From positions 11,980,657 through 12,044,656 of the forward strand of contig CM063248.1 in assembly GCA_032158295.1 (NCBI GenBank): a stretch of 64,000 bases of DNA, written 5' to 3'. The notes under the pieces are model-generated. The model saw only the letters and a program-made list of their open reading frames with translations. It searched no databases and had not been told where the DNA came from. This DNA comes from Pycnopodia helianthoides (Eukaryota > Echinodermata > Asteroidea > Forcipulatida > Asteriidae). The position numbers were made by a program, and so were the translations under genes. Of this stretch, positions 8,411 to 20,953 are shown one piece after another; the stretch's first letter is position 1, and every line of letters starts with the position of its first letter.

Positions 8411-10601
8411 ATATACTTTGGGGCATTCGCACATGAACGGAAAGTAGCAGCCTGCGCATGTTGCCAGGAGTGGAACAGTCACACCTATGGCTTCTCAACA
8501 GGCCTATCCAAACAAGCAATGTAAAGATAATGAACGTTATCCAGCTAGTAAAACAAAACTGTTTTTACTAGCCTGGTGGAAAATGAGCCGTTACTTCTCA
8601 CGAGTGACGATTATGAAGAACTTCAAAAACCAAACTTAGTACTATACACCAAGGAGACGTTTGACGAAATCTGAGCAGACAAACGGAACTTTCCAGAGCA
8701 GAAAACAGCAAGGCCCGTACATCTTAAGGGCATTGTTACAACAGGTCGACATTTCGTGCAATTTAGTACAACTAAAACTACCAGTGCGTACTGAATTCAA
8801 ACGTGTTGTGTAAACCAAAAACGTCCCTATTTCAGGGCCATTTGAATCTTCGGCCAAGGGTAGATTCAAATTTAAACATTGTTTACCTCAAGAATTTACC
8901 GAGGAGCTTGATTTCCTCCCACATCAAGGCCATTGAGTTTGGGTGGTTTCTTAGCTGCTTGTTTATGCCCCCTGTAGGGGATTTTCATCCCACATCTAAA
9001 ACTGCCATTTCTCCTGCATCTTCCCTACACACGGGTTTCTTCAGACCTATAGTACGGGTAACAGTTCGAGGCATCTTTGAGGGGTCCTTTTGTTTTTAAT
9101 CCAAGCAGTAGGGCGGGTACAGACGACAGATTCGAGGGAAACTTCCAGTCAAGGAAAACGGTTGACTCACTGAATATTTCATGGCGAAAGCATGTCACAA
9201 AGTTGCAATAAAAGCTCAGCTGGGTACCCAGCAGACAACCAACAACATGTCATACATATGTGATGGTTCCCCCTAGCATTTCAAGGACGATCTTTTAGTC
9301 GCCGATGCCACCTTTCAAAAATGTGCCTTCGCCCGTTTCCCTCCTCCGCTCTCGATTTCGCTCCTCGACCCCGGCGAATATCAACGGGACAAAAACTGTT
9401 AAATAAACTCTCGAGTTGGACAAGTACTCGACTCTCAATGTTGACTTGTGGCCTCGAGTCACGCTGTATAGGCTACACACCGCATTGTGGATACCTTCGC
9501 ACTCATCACCTTCGCACTCATCACACTCAAAGCTCCGCCTCCTGTTACGACATACACATCAGGCCAACCGATGTAAGGCTGACCGCACTACGTTTTTTTC
9601 ACTCGGCCCGCAAGACTTGGACAGTTCACTTCTTTGCAATCAAGATTCTTGGGCTATCCTGTTGGTAAGGCTGACGTATTGGAGCCGGAAGTGCAGGGTA
9701 AACGAATGTTAACGAACAAGTATGTATACCATCCGTTTCAATGGCTCAAAAACGCCATCACTTACCAAGACGTTAGGGGCAGGTCATCATTGTTTGTTTC
9801 GGGAAAAGTCCATTAATTCCCACCATTTTGTTGTCAACCAACACAACACACTTCGGTAGTCACTTCGGTAGTCAAGCCAGTGAAAACAACGAACAATAGT
9901 TGTTTGCCTCTGGGTCATGTGACAGCGGCAACTGAAATAAGCAACGAATGAATTCAGTGGGTTCTTCAAAAGGGCAGTATCTCTACTTTGACTGTATTTC
10001 AGAAGCAAATTGATTTTCTGGTGGAGTGGTACTAATATGCACATTATAATCACTGTGCTTTCAGACTAAATTGATTTCGATAATTACTAATCCTATATAC
10101 TTAGCCTTCAGTAAAGCGCAAACAAAACAAACTTTTCTATACCTCGCAATTACACCGTCATACATGGACAAGAATGTCCTTACAGATTACTACAATAAAA
10201 ATAGAGCACAATGAAACATCCCCAGGGCAGTCGGTGCTGCCAAGTTATTATCTCTGATATGTGGAGACATTCCTTGCTACAGAAATCAAGTCCTTAATTT
10301 AATGAATTTCCACCGCACATATTATAAATACTATAGGTGTAAACGACAAACACAAACACAATGCCGTCAGCCATCCGCAAATACATCAAAACCCAAAGGC
10401 AGGTTTTTTTGCGATTTCTATGTAATTATTTGGCATGAGGACAGTATGTCACAAGAAAAAAAAAACAAGTCCATCTTGTAGACTTTCAAAAATTCTGGTG
10501 GATTTAGAAATGATACCTACTGAAAGGGCATATGGTTAATTAACCTTTATCAGTACCCAACCATCTATGTCACTTCATTTAATTATTTAAAACTGCAGCA
10601 C
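8411..10601. other. Non-coding sequence with small palindromes
   Basis: A hairpin at 8540-8576 pairs CCAGCTAGTAAAA with TTTTACTAGCCTGG. A perfect 14-bp palindrome GCTGGGTACCCAGC lies near 9218-9232. On the minus strand near 9295-9398 a short open frame follows a possible acceptor (TTTATTTAACAG) and reads FAGVEERNRERRRETGEG. This is too little to call a gene. No other element seen. Confidence 0.45.
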
Positions 10602-11365
10602 AAAGTTGAATTATGTATTGAGTTGACCAACATGTTACAATGTAAAGAATTTCCTTAAAGTTGAATTACGTATTGAGTTGACCAACAGGTTACAATGTAA
10701 AGAATTTCCTTAAAGTTGAATTATGTATTGAGTTGACCAACATGTTACAATGTAAAGAATTTCCTTAAAGTTGAATTACGTATTGAGTTGACCAACAGGT
10801 TACATGTAAAGAATTCCTTAAAGTTGAATTATGTATTGAGTTGACCAACATGTTACAATGTAAAGAATTTCCTTAAATTTGAATTATGTATTGAGTTGAC
10901 CAACATGTTACAATGTAAAGAATTTCCTTAAATTTGAATTATGTATTGAGTTGACCAACATGTTACAATGTAAAGAATTTCCTTAAAGTTGAATTATGTA
11001 TTGAGTTGACCAACATGTTACAATGTGAAGAATTTCTTAAGTGAATTATGTATTGAGTTGACCAACATGTTACAATGTAAAGAATTTCCTTAAAGTTGAA
11101 TTATGTATTGAGTTGACAACATGTTACAATGTAAAGAATTTCCTTAAAGTTGAATTATGTATTGAGTTGACCAACAGGTTACAATGTAAAGAATTTCCTT
11201 AAAGTTGAATTACGTATTGAGTTGACCAACATGTTACAATGTAAAGAATTTCCTTAAATTTGAATTATGTATTGAGTTGACCAACATGTTACAATGTAAA
11301 GAATTTCCTTAAAGTTGAATTATGTATTGAGTTGACCAACATGTTACAATGTAAAGAATTTCCTT
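10602..11365. repeat. 55-bp satellite-like tandem array, about 14 units
   Basis: Each unit runs from AAAGTTGAATTATGTATTGA through GACCAACATGTTACAATG to GAATTTCCTT. The first four or five units alternate between a TATG/CATG form and a TACG/CAGG form, a two-unit higher-order pattern. Several units have single-base deletions (near 10805, 11038 and 11117). Confidence 0.97.
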
Positions 11366-12288
11366 AAAGAAATAAAAATTAAAGGGGCGAAAATCTAAAG
11401 AATCATAAGAAAATACAATAAATGGCGACACAAAATAACTGCAGAGAGCTAAACAGTTTTTTGACCCCAAGTCCTGAAAACCAGCCCTAACCAACCCCCG
11501 TTATCCACATCCAGCAGTCACACGGAGCAAAGACTCATTGTCTCAAGACTAGGAGAGGAATGTGATTGGGGCTGTTACCATATCGCCGTTGGGCCTGCAC
11601 TTACAGACCAGAAGCAGCCCAAAATGGTCAAAAAGTGTTGACCCTGATCAATACTACATACAAAAAGCTCAGCAAGTGTTACACTTTATTCTGGTAATGT
11701 TGAATGATCTCAAAGGTATTTTGGCATTTATTTTTTATGCCTGTTATTCTACATGTGCATGCAATGTTATGTCACCCTTCCGGACTTGGGTTGGTCACAT
11801 TGATTTAAACGAGGTAAAAGGCTTCTACGACGTCTGTTCAATTTGAAAATTACAAGCAATTAATGCTTGCAGCAGCTATAGTCATTTGAAGAAAAAAATG
11901 GTGAAAATAAACAACAAAACAGAAACACTACATCAACTCCAAACAAAACAATTATTATAGTATGCAGACAGCTCAACTGATTATGGATGATAACCGAGTG
12001 ATGATCCGATGACTAAATTTAGGTATGCTCTGGGGACAACTGAAATATGAAGAAGAAGAAAAACAACTAGGCCTGTACAAGCATAGACTCCGTCATCATC
12101 GTCACATCAAGGATGCCCGTACGCCTACGAGTCTTAACAACTCCCTTAAGCCATACTCATAATATGAACCCATACACGACAAGATGTCCCAAATGTATTC
12201 TTTGTTCTGCGGGAAGGTTGTGTTGACATAAACAGTGTATCAGACCGTTAATAATTATGACCCGACCCTTTTTCAATAGACATAGTCC
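11366..12288. other. Non-coding sequence
   Basis: No gene or element recognised. Confidence 0.5.
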
Positions 12289-12564
12289 TTAAAGGCCCTG
12301 TACATTATTGGTAAGATCGAAAAACACAAATGTTCACAGATTCACACATAACTTACATGATTTAAAGTAAGTAATGGAAGAAAGGGTTCCTTCAAATATT
12401 TATGCCTATAATGCTATCGTTTCTGAGAAATGAATAAAACAATAGTTTTTATCGCGCGCGATAATAAACTCGATGTTTGAAAAACAGAAAACACATAAGG
12501 TCTCTTTTCACTATTTTCTCGTGACCTCGATGACCAATTGACCAATCCTGTATAATACCTTTAA
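12289..12564. mobile_element. TTAA-type MITE (family B, copy 1)
   Basis: It starts TTAAAGGCCCTGTACATTAT and ends ATACCTTTAA. The interior (GATCGAAAAACACAAATG, ACTTACATGATTTAAAGTAA, TATTTTCTCGTGACCTCGAT) matches the copy at 25758-26153; the 3' part is shortened. The TTAA ends suggest piggyBac-like mobilisation. Confidence 0.85.
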
Positions 12565-12587
12565 AGTGGGGAAACTTGACATTTCTC

Positions 12588-12887
12588 TAACCTCAAATGG
12601 TGTACATGTTTTTGATACCCTTCCATTATTGACAACATCCTGAAACACCCAACATTTCAAATATATGGGTCTGTACATTTTGTACGGGAATTTGTTTTAG
12701 TTCATTCCTGAATTTCGATGATATTCACCAAAAGGTATTGATTCTGACCTTTTTTGACACAAAAATTTCCTCTTTGGAGAATGTACAGACCCATTTGTTA
12801 CTGATATCCAATGACGTCATGTCTCAAATTTCGCTCTGACAGAGTATCAGATAAAATGACATTTGACACCATTTTAACGTGAGGTTA
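12588..12887. mobile_element. TAACCTCA-terminated MITE (family C, copy 1)
   Basis: Terminal inverted repeats TAACCTCAAATGGTGTAC and ACACCATTTTAACGTGAGGTTA-like sequence bound a 300-bp non-coding body. The body also contains an internal inverted pair, GGGTCTGTACATT and AATGTACAGACCC. A second copy is at 20954-21271. It begins only 23 bp after the family B MITE. Confidence 0.8.
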
Positions 12888-13521
12888 TGGGACTTGCAAA
12901 TTTGTTTCCAATTTCATGGGCTCTCTCTATTGGAAAAAGAGTGCATCCCAAATCTTAATTTGACCTAACCTTTCCTTTTAAGTAGAAGCTCTGTGATTGC
13001 GAGGCGGCAAATTTATTACATACAAACTGATGGGAAACACTTGCTGAGGCAAAGGTATTAACCAAAGTGTAGAATACAACATGTATACACAGTTGTGTTT
13101 ATGAGTGAATTGGCACTTTAAAGCAATGTGCCGTAACGAGCCAACCTAAATTTCAATATTTATTTGATCGCGAGAGCGGTTAACAAGTTGGCAACATGCC
13201 TGAACGGAATTTGACCAAAAGCTTTTTCCGGAAATTTGTATTTGTGTACCTTATCTTGCTCCATAGTGTAAGCACTCCATACAGTTGCACCTATACTCTG
13301 CTAGACTTAATGCGGAGTTCGCATGGCTAAAAAGCACGCCTTTAATGCTATACCAATTCGCAGGCCGAAAGTGAAGTTGAATGACGATTTCAGCTGAAGA
13401 GGCAAAATTGCTTTAATAGGATACGTGAAAGTGAAATAGGTTGCTTTTTAGCCCAAAATAGACGGGGAAACATAAACATAAGAACCCAACGTCCCTGGTT
13501 GAGGACTGTTCAATACAAATT
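12888..13521. other. Non-coding sequence
   Basis: No gene or element recognised. Confidence 0.5.
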
Positions 13522-13590
13522 TCCTGCCCATTGCCTTCCTTCTCTTTCCTGCCCATTGCCTTCCTTCTCTTTCCTGCCCATTGCCTTCCT
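13522..13590. repeat. 25-bp tandem repeat, nearly three copies
   Basis: The unit CCTGCCCATTGCCTTCCTTC plus TCTTT is repeated almost perfectly. Confidence 0.95.
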
Positions 13591-13629
13591 AACTCAAATT
13601 CGTACAAATCGTTACCATCTATGTCGTCC

Positions 13630-13710
13630 CAATCAAGCGCAGATGCAGTGCATGTCTGCTCCAGACGGGAAGGTCGTAGGTTAGATTCCCTGTCGAGGTG
13701 CACGCGGCTT
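13630..13710 (+). mobile_element. tRNA-derived SINE remnant
   Basis: GAAGGTCGTAGGTTAGATTC has the position and near-consensus of a Pol III B box (GGTTCRANNCC). The antisense frame gives RESNLRPSRLEQ, a pattern typical of antisense tRNA-SINE translation. The A box upstream is degenerate. Confidence 0.45.
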
Positions 13711-14998
13711 TACTTTTACATGAATCGAGAAGCATCGTGTCTGCCCTGCCCTTCAAACAGAAGCCCTTTGAACTGCTGGTGGCTTTCAGAGAATCTAGTT
13801 GAAGAGAGAAAACACCCACACCGATGGTTTTTGGGAAGATGAGTGCCACTTCCTTGGTACAAGCTTCTAGCTTTCAATAGACCCCTTGCAAATGACGTCA
13901 CACTCTCAAATAGCGCCCTCACTGAGGTAAAAGGCGGCAGATCATTGGACGATAGCTGTTCTTGATGCGCATAAAGACTTGCGCGTGACCTCAGCGTACC
14001 AGCACTTCGCTTTTATGCAAAGAGTCTTCAGTATTTTCTCGAATTTGACATTATTTCAGACGTAAATAATAATCTGGAAGATTAGTCATTGCGTGAATCT
14101 TACAACAACAAGAGAGCTCTCAGATTCAAATTATTAAAAATTTTGCTGTTAGGCCTATGGAGTTAAAAAGCCTATGTCATCTTACTTGTCGCATGCACCC
14201 CAGACCCTAGCTGCATCTGACCCAAACATATCACCAAGTTAATAACTAATAGTTTGACTCAAATATTTTCTCTCTTTTGGGGACTGTAGTCTGTTCTCGT
14301 ATCAACGCAAACAAACAGACGGGTGAACATATAACGCTTATTAAATATTACCAAATAAAAATGACAAAATAAATCACGGAACGGCATTTTCTTGGAAACT
14401 TAAGCAAACTTGTTCAGTTCTGAATGTTTCTACTTTGCACACTTGCTCTATGATCTTAGGGTGGTCCTATACGTTTCGTGTGAAATTGGATTTTGGAATA
14501 ATGAGTGAACCACTTTTCCAGAATCGGCAATAAGTTACCATCCCCTTTTGGAATCGGCAATGTGTTACCGTCCCTCAATGGATCAATACACATTCGTTAC
14601 CGCAATAATGATCCCGGCTTATCACGATCACGTCTCGACTGGTTGACATAAATCTTGTAAAAACAAAACCAAACTCGTCATGAATTCCCCGAAGAAGACG
14701 GTCATCATGTGACCCACACGATCGGAATGCGGACAGTGGCCCATTCAAAACACCTACTCGAACTCTCTCGAGAACACGCGGGAATAAGACAAATGGGCTT
14801 TCAGTTCATGCCTGACAATAAGTGTTATCGAACGGGGTTCTGGGTAACGCGGGAGTGAGGGGGGCGTTAATGTGTTTTCAATGACAGGGAGCAGAAAGAA
14901 ATGGTGGCAGCGAAATGCAAATGGCCTCTCTCGAACTACGTGACCTACCCACCACCCACAGAACCTTGAATATGAAATAACACATGAGCTGCACGAAT
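13711..14998. other. Non-coding sequence
   Basis: No gene seen. GGAATCGGCAAT occurs twice (about 14520 and 14550) beside similar GTTACC(A/G)TCCC sequence, a minor local duplication. Confidence 0.5.
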
Positions 14999-15118
14999 TA
15001 AGGCCGTGTACGAATAGATGGCTTCGGTACTGGCTACCTAAGAAACACAGACAAGTCATGTTCTTCAACGCTGTCGTTGGTTGGAGCCCATAGCCGTAGC
15101 CGAAGTCGCTTGGTTCGG
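14999..15118. mobile_element. GGCTACGGC MITE, partial copy 2
   Basis: TAAGGCCGTGTACGAATAG at the left and CATAGCCGTAGCCGAAGTCG at the right match the ends of the 6311-6453 element; the centre has been replaced. Confidence 0.6.
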
Positions 15119-15689
15119 GCGCAGCACTCCACTTTTTCTACAACTGATTTTTTTTTTTTTTTAAATAATAGAGAGCTTGACAAAGGCCTTTATAATCAGA
15201 AAAATGTGTCTTTGAAAACTCATTTTGTCCTGCTTAAAAGTGGCGCTGCAAGCATTTCTGATGTTGTTGTTCTTATTTCGGCAACTTTTATGTGTTGCTT
15301 CGTTTGGCATCGACTAGTCCATCATCTTGTACTCATGGGAGAAGGGGAGAACATTTTAATTAATCAGAAATATTTTCTCACATGCTCACGGTGAGCGCGT
15401 ATCACTTGTTTGGTCACTGTGACGCTGCTACAAATTAAATTAGCATTATGAACTGTTGAGTGATCCCGTTTTAGTCACGAAAGAACTGTTCATGTTTTGC
15501 GCAACTCATTTATACAAGCTCATTTGGACTGGGGTAATTGAAATAAGCACTGTGATTTGGGACGTCTTCAAAAACATTTTCTCGACCTTGATAGTTTCAG
15601 ACCGAAATATCTCTCTTGGTTGTGTTTTTCCTTGCGGTAGTATGAAATTGTATAATCGGCGAGATTTAAGATTGAAACCAATCAATCAT
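15119..15689. other. Non-coding sequence
   Basis: It contains a poly-T run near 15148-15162. No gene seen. Confidence 0.5.
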
Positions 15690-15835
15690 TCATGCACGAA
15701 ACGTTTCTCAGATTGAAATTGTTTTCAATCCCTTTCTCTAAAACCACATCAGAAGGGAATCGTTTCCCATCATGTTTATACATTATCAACAGCTGCAGTG
15801 CTTCTTCCCAAGTAAGTTTTTGATGGTCCTTATTT
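15690..15835. mobile_element. MITE arm (family D, copy 1)
   Basis: It shares GAAACGTTTCTCAGATTGA, CAATCCCTTTCTCTAAA and ATTATCAACAGCTGCAGTGC with copies at 22420-22560 and 38680-38830. It is probably one arm of a TTAAAGG...CCTTTAA palindrome. Confidence 0.7.
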
Positions 15836-16420
15836 TTTGCAATCACAAAAAGCATATACCGTTCCTTTAAGACAAGAAGACAAAGTGCTCTGTGTCTTGG
15901 TGGCTTGAACAGCCTTTATTTGGACTAGTCCTGCACAAAGCTAGATTTGTTTACAATTACCGCAACATTATGATATAACAGATCCCCGGTCGTTGCATCA
16001 TAGCAGCAAGATCTTCAACAAATGTCATTACAAGATAAACCATTTAACAAATTGATTTTTTTCGGCAGTTACCAAATTCCGCATAATCAGTAACAAAACA
16101 TACGGCAAGTCTCTTAATAAGCTGATCTGATTTCCAACAGTCGCCTAAACATTTGCAAAATCACCACCGACTGTATAGCACTGACACACTACGCAAAAAC
16201 TGATTCTCGGCAGACACATAACATCCGCAGAATCAGCATGAACTATTGTCTTCGATTAAAACAAAGTTGACTAATTCACTCCTTTGAAAAACTTTTATGC
16301 CATCAATCCTTCTCCGATTGTGTCTCGCCAACACACTGTCAAGTCAGGTCAGACATATTGAATTACTAATACAAAATAAAGAAGCTCCTCCACCAATTGA
16401 AACAAAAAAAATGTCCGGTC
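15836..16420. other. Non-coding sequence
   Basis: No gene or element recognised. Confidence 0.5.
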
Positions 16421-16452
16421 ACACACACACCACACACACACACACACACACA
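16421..16452. repeat. (CA)n microsatellite
   Basis: A run of CA dinucleotides with one interruption. Confidence 0.95.
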
Positions 16453-16543
16453 ATATCATAATGCAACCTGAAACCAAGGAAATCCAAGTTCATTCTTGTT
16501 TCACTACGAGATGGGAAATTTATGAAATGGTCGGAGTGATTAC

Positions 16544-16616
16544 CTTGGGCGGTAACATCTATCACACGCCCCGATGGCTCGCGGTTTCCTGCAGAGCTTC
16601 CCCTCGCGCCAGCCAT
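16544..16616 (-). CDS. Candidate first coding exon, unknown gene
   Basis: On the minus strand an ATG in fair context (CTCCATGGCTG) starts MAGARGSSAGNREPSG followed by RVIDVTAQ. It runs 73 bp to a good splice donor, CCCAAG|GTAATC. The composition is much more GC-rich than its surroundings. No downstream exon could be linked and no family is recognised. A chance frame is quite possible. Confidence 0.25.
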
Positions 16617-16984
16617 GGAGATGAACAAAATCAAGTTTGGTTATTGTTTATCGTTGCGTTGAAGGTCCTTGATAAAACAAGCGAGCAATCCGTGATTGTG
16701 TTGAGGGATCAAAGGAGAGAGATTTCACCGAGAGCACAATCTCAGTTCAGAAAATTATATCTAACCGACACCTTGACTTTACATCCAATAAAAACACAAT
16801 GCCGCATTGAATTTTGCATACCGAGTAACGCCTGGAACAAGACTAACATTAAAATTGCCTCGTCTCAATTTGTAATACAAACAGGTATACCACGAGGCTG
16901 CTGTTTTCATCTCCAATCCTTCACAAGTTAAAAAAAAAAAACATCCTTTAAGGAGGTATTTTTCAACATTACAGCCAAGATATT

Positions 16985-17040
16985 GATAGACTAAGCTCTT
17001 TGGGGGTCACTGCTAGAGCCCACTTATAGTCGAAACGTTG
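16985..17040 (+). other. Hammerhead-like motif, degenerate copy
   Basis: GACTA (16988) and TAGTC (17027) can close a long stem, with AGCTC and AGAGC pairing inside. TAGTC is followed directly by GAAACGTTG, as in the foldback element. The upstream core region (TATTGATAG) is not consensus. Confidence 0.35.
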
Positions 17041-17099
17041 GTAGTTATCAAACCATATTTTTTTAAGAGCCACTGTCTTTTTCAAGAGAAGACAGCCGG

Positions 17100-17172
17100 T
17101 CACTGCAAGGCATACTTTTGATGATTGAAACCGGGATGGAATAAGTTGGATTCGAACCCGGTACACAGAAAT
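17100..17172 (-). mobile_element. tRNA-like (Pol III B box) sequence
   Basis: On the minus strand CCGGGTTCGAATCCAAC is a perfect B box. I could not find a convincing A box at the right distance, so this is a SINE remnant rather than a tRNA gene. Confidence 0.35.
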
Positions 17173-18200
17173 AAAACCCGAACAACATAATATCCACCCT
17201 TATCACACATTATGTAAAACACACCGACTAGTTTGTAAAGGGACCTACCGAATTAAGAATAAACAAATATAAATCAAATTAATAACATTTTCCTTGCAGC
17301 CTAGACTTGGTCAAAATTATTTATACCAGAGAAAACAAAACTGCAGCACCTCCATACGACTGCAACACATTGTTTCTAAGTCTCTGTCTTCCATCCGATC
17401 TAAATATGTTCTCATTATTTTGGAAGAGCCGTCATTTCCACGTTTGACACTTTCCGCGTTATTTTCGAAATTTGTCTTTTCTCAAACGGCATACAAATTA
17501 GACAGCTCATCATCACATCGTTTGGTTTCTGAAAAGGTCAAACGGTGATCGAAAACACTGAAGAACAACTTCTAGTCTTATGAAATTACGAAACTTATCT
17601 AGAGCCGGTTTTCCTGAAAAATATTCCCTCAATTGAAAAATATACGGCGAGACGTTGTCGAAATTGCACGCAAATCCTAATAAATATTCGTTATTTCTCA
17701 AGAAAAACAAGTTACCATCTAATTTGATGACAGCTGTCTCAAGACTGAAACGCGGATTGAATTTACTACCCTTCGAGGAGTTAACAAGTACATGGTACCT
17801 TCAGGTCGGAACAGTTAAATAATGTAAACAAATTATTACTTTTCCTGAACAAAACTGACGCATTGAAGATAACAGGTGGCGCCACGCAGCTCAGTATTAT
17901 GGAAAATAAACATTATTTTAAGATTGAAGGAAGAAGTTAGGGAGCTAACGGCTCCGGCTCAACTTCAGCTAACAACACATTAATAACATCTCGAAAAGGA
18001 ACAGGAGTTCAGCTCTTGAAGGAAAGGAAATGGAAATAATGAATGCAGAAGTACTCCCTACCTAGATGAGGAAATGCAACATGGGATGAGTGACAGACAC
18101 TCAATCGATTGAGAACGAGGACTGGGTAGATCGAAAGCTGAAGACAACCAATCACTTGTGAGGGCAGAGAAGCTGATCATATCATGGAACACTGCCTCAT
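17173..18200. other. Non-coding sequence
   Basis: No gene or element recognised. Confidence 0.5.
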
Positions 18201-19359
18201 CTGCCAACCCACTGCAAAACCCATACGAAATCCCACTACTGCCAAACCGAGACCCCACTACGCCAAACCCCACTACTGCCAAACCCAGACCCCACTACAA
18301 AACTGCCAAACCAGAACCGCCAACCAACCCACTACTGCCAAACCCCACTACTGCCAAACCAGATGACCCCACTACAGCCAAACTCCAATACTGCCAAACC
18401 CATACCCCACTATAAAACTGCCAAACCCAGCCCCCACCACTGCCAACCGAGACCCCACTACTGCCAAACCCACTACTGCCAAACCCAGACCCCTACAGCA
18501 ACCCATACAGCCAAACCCAACCATACAGCCAAACTCCAATACTGCCAAACCCATACCCCACTATAAAACTGCCAAACCCAGACCCCACTACTGCCAAACC
18601 GAGACCCCACTACTGCCAAACTCCACTACTGCCAAACCGAGACCCCACTACAGCCAAACCCCACTACAGCCACAAACCCAGACCCCACTACAGCCAAACT
18701 CCAATACTGCCAAACCCAGACCCCACTATAAAACTGCCAAACCCAGACCCCATAACTACCAGCCCAAACTCCAATCCTGCCAAACCGAGACCCCACTATA
18801 AAACTGCCAAACCCAGACCCCACTACTGCCAAACCGAGACCCCACTACTGCCAAACCCCTACTGCCAAACCGAGCCCCACTACGCAAACCACTGCCAAAC
18901 CGAGACCCCACTACTGCCAAACCCCACTACTGCCAAACCGAGACCCCACTACAGCCAAACCCCACTACAGCCACAAACCCAGACCCCACTACTGCCAAAA
19001 CCCCACTACTGCCAAACCCAGACCCCACTATAAAACTGCCAAACCGAGACCCCACCACTGCCAAAACCCAACTACTGCCAAACCCAACATGCCAAACACC
19101 ACCACTGCCAAACCCATGCCAAACAACACTACTGCCAAACCCATGCCAACCCCACGCCAAACCACAATACTTCCAAAACCGTGCCAAACCCCACTACTGC
19201 CAGACCCCCAAAACCCATACCAAACTCCACTACTGCCCAAACCACACTACTGTCGAACTCGTGCCAAACCCCACATACTGCACAAAAAAACAAAACAAAA
19301 AAAAACCCATGCCAAACCCCACTGCCAAACCCATGCAAAACCCCATTACTGCCGAACCA
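18201..19359 (+). repeat. G-poor minisatellite, about 1.16 kb
   Basis: Modules CCAAACC(C/G)AGACCCCACTA, CTGCCAAACC and TATAAAACTGCCAAACC are repeated in irregular 16- to 24-bp units. The plus strand is almost pure C/A/T, giving extreme strand asymmetry. Open frames of Pro/Thr/Ala/Lys or Gly/Val/Phe/Trp repeats on both strands are artefacts of the array. Confidence 0.97.
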
Positions 19360-19925
19360 ATCAGCTCAAATCATGAAACTATTGATACAACCATGAACTC
19401 TAAAAGTTAGGTCTAATGTTATTAATTTTAACAAGGGGGGGGGGGGGTTGCAATTAAATAAAGGAGGCTGTCGATCAGGGGTATGCGAAGGCAATCTGAA
19501 CAGTGCATTTGCTTTCCATCAGAAGAGTCTATCAGTTTCCATCCGCTTGTTTTCAATAACAACACCCTGCAACCAACCAATGGAACTTTCACTGAGTTCG
19601 GTGGCCACGCTTTTATGGTGAAAAGCAAACGGAAACGGGTGATGTTTTGTCAGGGATTTTATGTGCCCGTTTAATTTCGATTGCGTCAACTGAAACAAGC
19701 AACGGCAATTAGCAAGGTCTCTATATGCAGTTTTAAAGACTTTGACAGCATGTCGGTCGAAACCACTTCTCTCGAGAATTGATACAGGTATACATTTTTG
19801 GAATCAGTCAACTTTCAGAATAAAAAATAATCAATTCGTTTTTTGATATTTTTTACAATTCCTGTAATTTTGTCATCATCAGTTTTTTAGAACTATACTG
19901 AAATTATGTCACTTATGGCATTTAT
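19360..19925. other. Non-coding sequence
   Basis: A poly-G run lies at about 19435-19447. No gene seen. Confidence 0.5.
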
Positions 19926-20197
19926 TTTATTTAGAACTACCTGACTATGAGACAAACTCGGCTATGTCTATCAGTTTACTTGGCATTTGGTATTTTATTT
20001 AAAACTATCTGACTATGAGACAAACTCGGCTATGTCTATCAGTTTACTTGGCATTTGGTATTTTATTTAGAACTATCGACTATGAGACAAACTCGGCTAT
20101 GTCTATCAGTTTACTTGGCATTTGGTATTTTATTTAGAACTATCTGACTATGAGACAAACTCGGCTATGTCTATAGTTTACTTGGCATTTGGTATTT
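19926..20197. repeat. 68-bp tandem repeat, four copies
   Basis: The unit contains TTTAGAACTATCTGACTATG, AGACAAACTCGGCTATG and TTACTTGGCATTTGGTATT. The copies are nearly identical; the later ones have small deletions (CTATCGACT for CTATCTGACT; CTATAG for CTATCAG). Confidence 0.97.
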
Positions 20198-20953
20198 CAA
20201 AGTTGCACGAGAGAAAGACCATGCCAGCTTTCAAAATGTTTTCATCCAAGACATAACACGTCTGGGGCTGTTTTCTTGGGTATGCACGTTTAAAACTGTT
20301 GCATAGTTCGTGTTTTTCAGTATTTGATCAAGCTGGAACCAGCCGAGCAAACAAAAACAAACACCCCAACAAACAAACACAAAAACGAAGTAAAATGGAG
20401 ATTGTTCTGGCCTCTGAATCTTGATCTAGTCAATCATTTTGTATTGCTCCACATGGACATGTTACCAAAAACATTATACACACAGTCAATTATACCCATA
20501 CATAATGATAAGGACATTTCAACCAACATGGCATTTCCTTAAAGGCACCAGACTATCTTGTTCCCAAGCCTCGACTTCGATGACGTTTTGAGGCAATTGA
20601 AAGGAAAAGCATGATTGCTGCACCATTGGACACACTCTACTTGTCTCAAATCGTAGATGCACGCCTTTTCAGTTTTCCCGAGCCGTAAACAACTGATGCT
20701 GTCGGTTTCCCAGAGTGCGCTTCTGCCGCATGCAACTCACAATTGGCCCTGGTATTGAAATGCTTAATCGTCATGAAATTACTCATTCTACAGTTTAGTG
20801 TTTACTCCTCATCTCACTAATACTCGAGTTATATTGCATTTTTCATTAAAGAGGGGCTCCAAGGTCTAATTCACTTCCGCGATGCACTCATTTTTCAATA
20901 AATAAAGTCCTTATGAAAGGGGGGGGGGGTGTGGGGGAATAATTACCAGTCTC
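20198..20953. other. Non-coding sequence
   Basis: A poly-G run lies near 20918-20928. No gene seen. Confidence 0.5.

Noticed and set aside
10602..11365. CRISPR-like array of regular repeats
   Set aside because: The units are contiguous 55-bp repeats with no unique spacers, in a eukaryotic genome with no cas genes.
16461..16931. 156-codon plus-strand ORF
   Set aside because: No domain, no start context and no similarity recognised; a short exon candidate on the other strand explains the GC-rich part better.
17100..17172. tRNA gene on the minus strand
   Set aside because: Only the B box is convincing; no A box at the right spacing.
18201..19359. Proline/threonine- or glycine/phenylalanine-rich repeat proteins
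   Set aside because: All six frames are open because the minisatellite lacks stops; no start, splice or flanking coding support.
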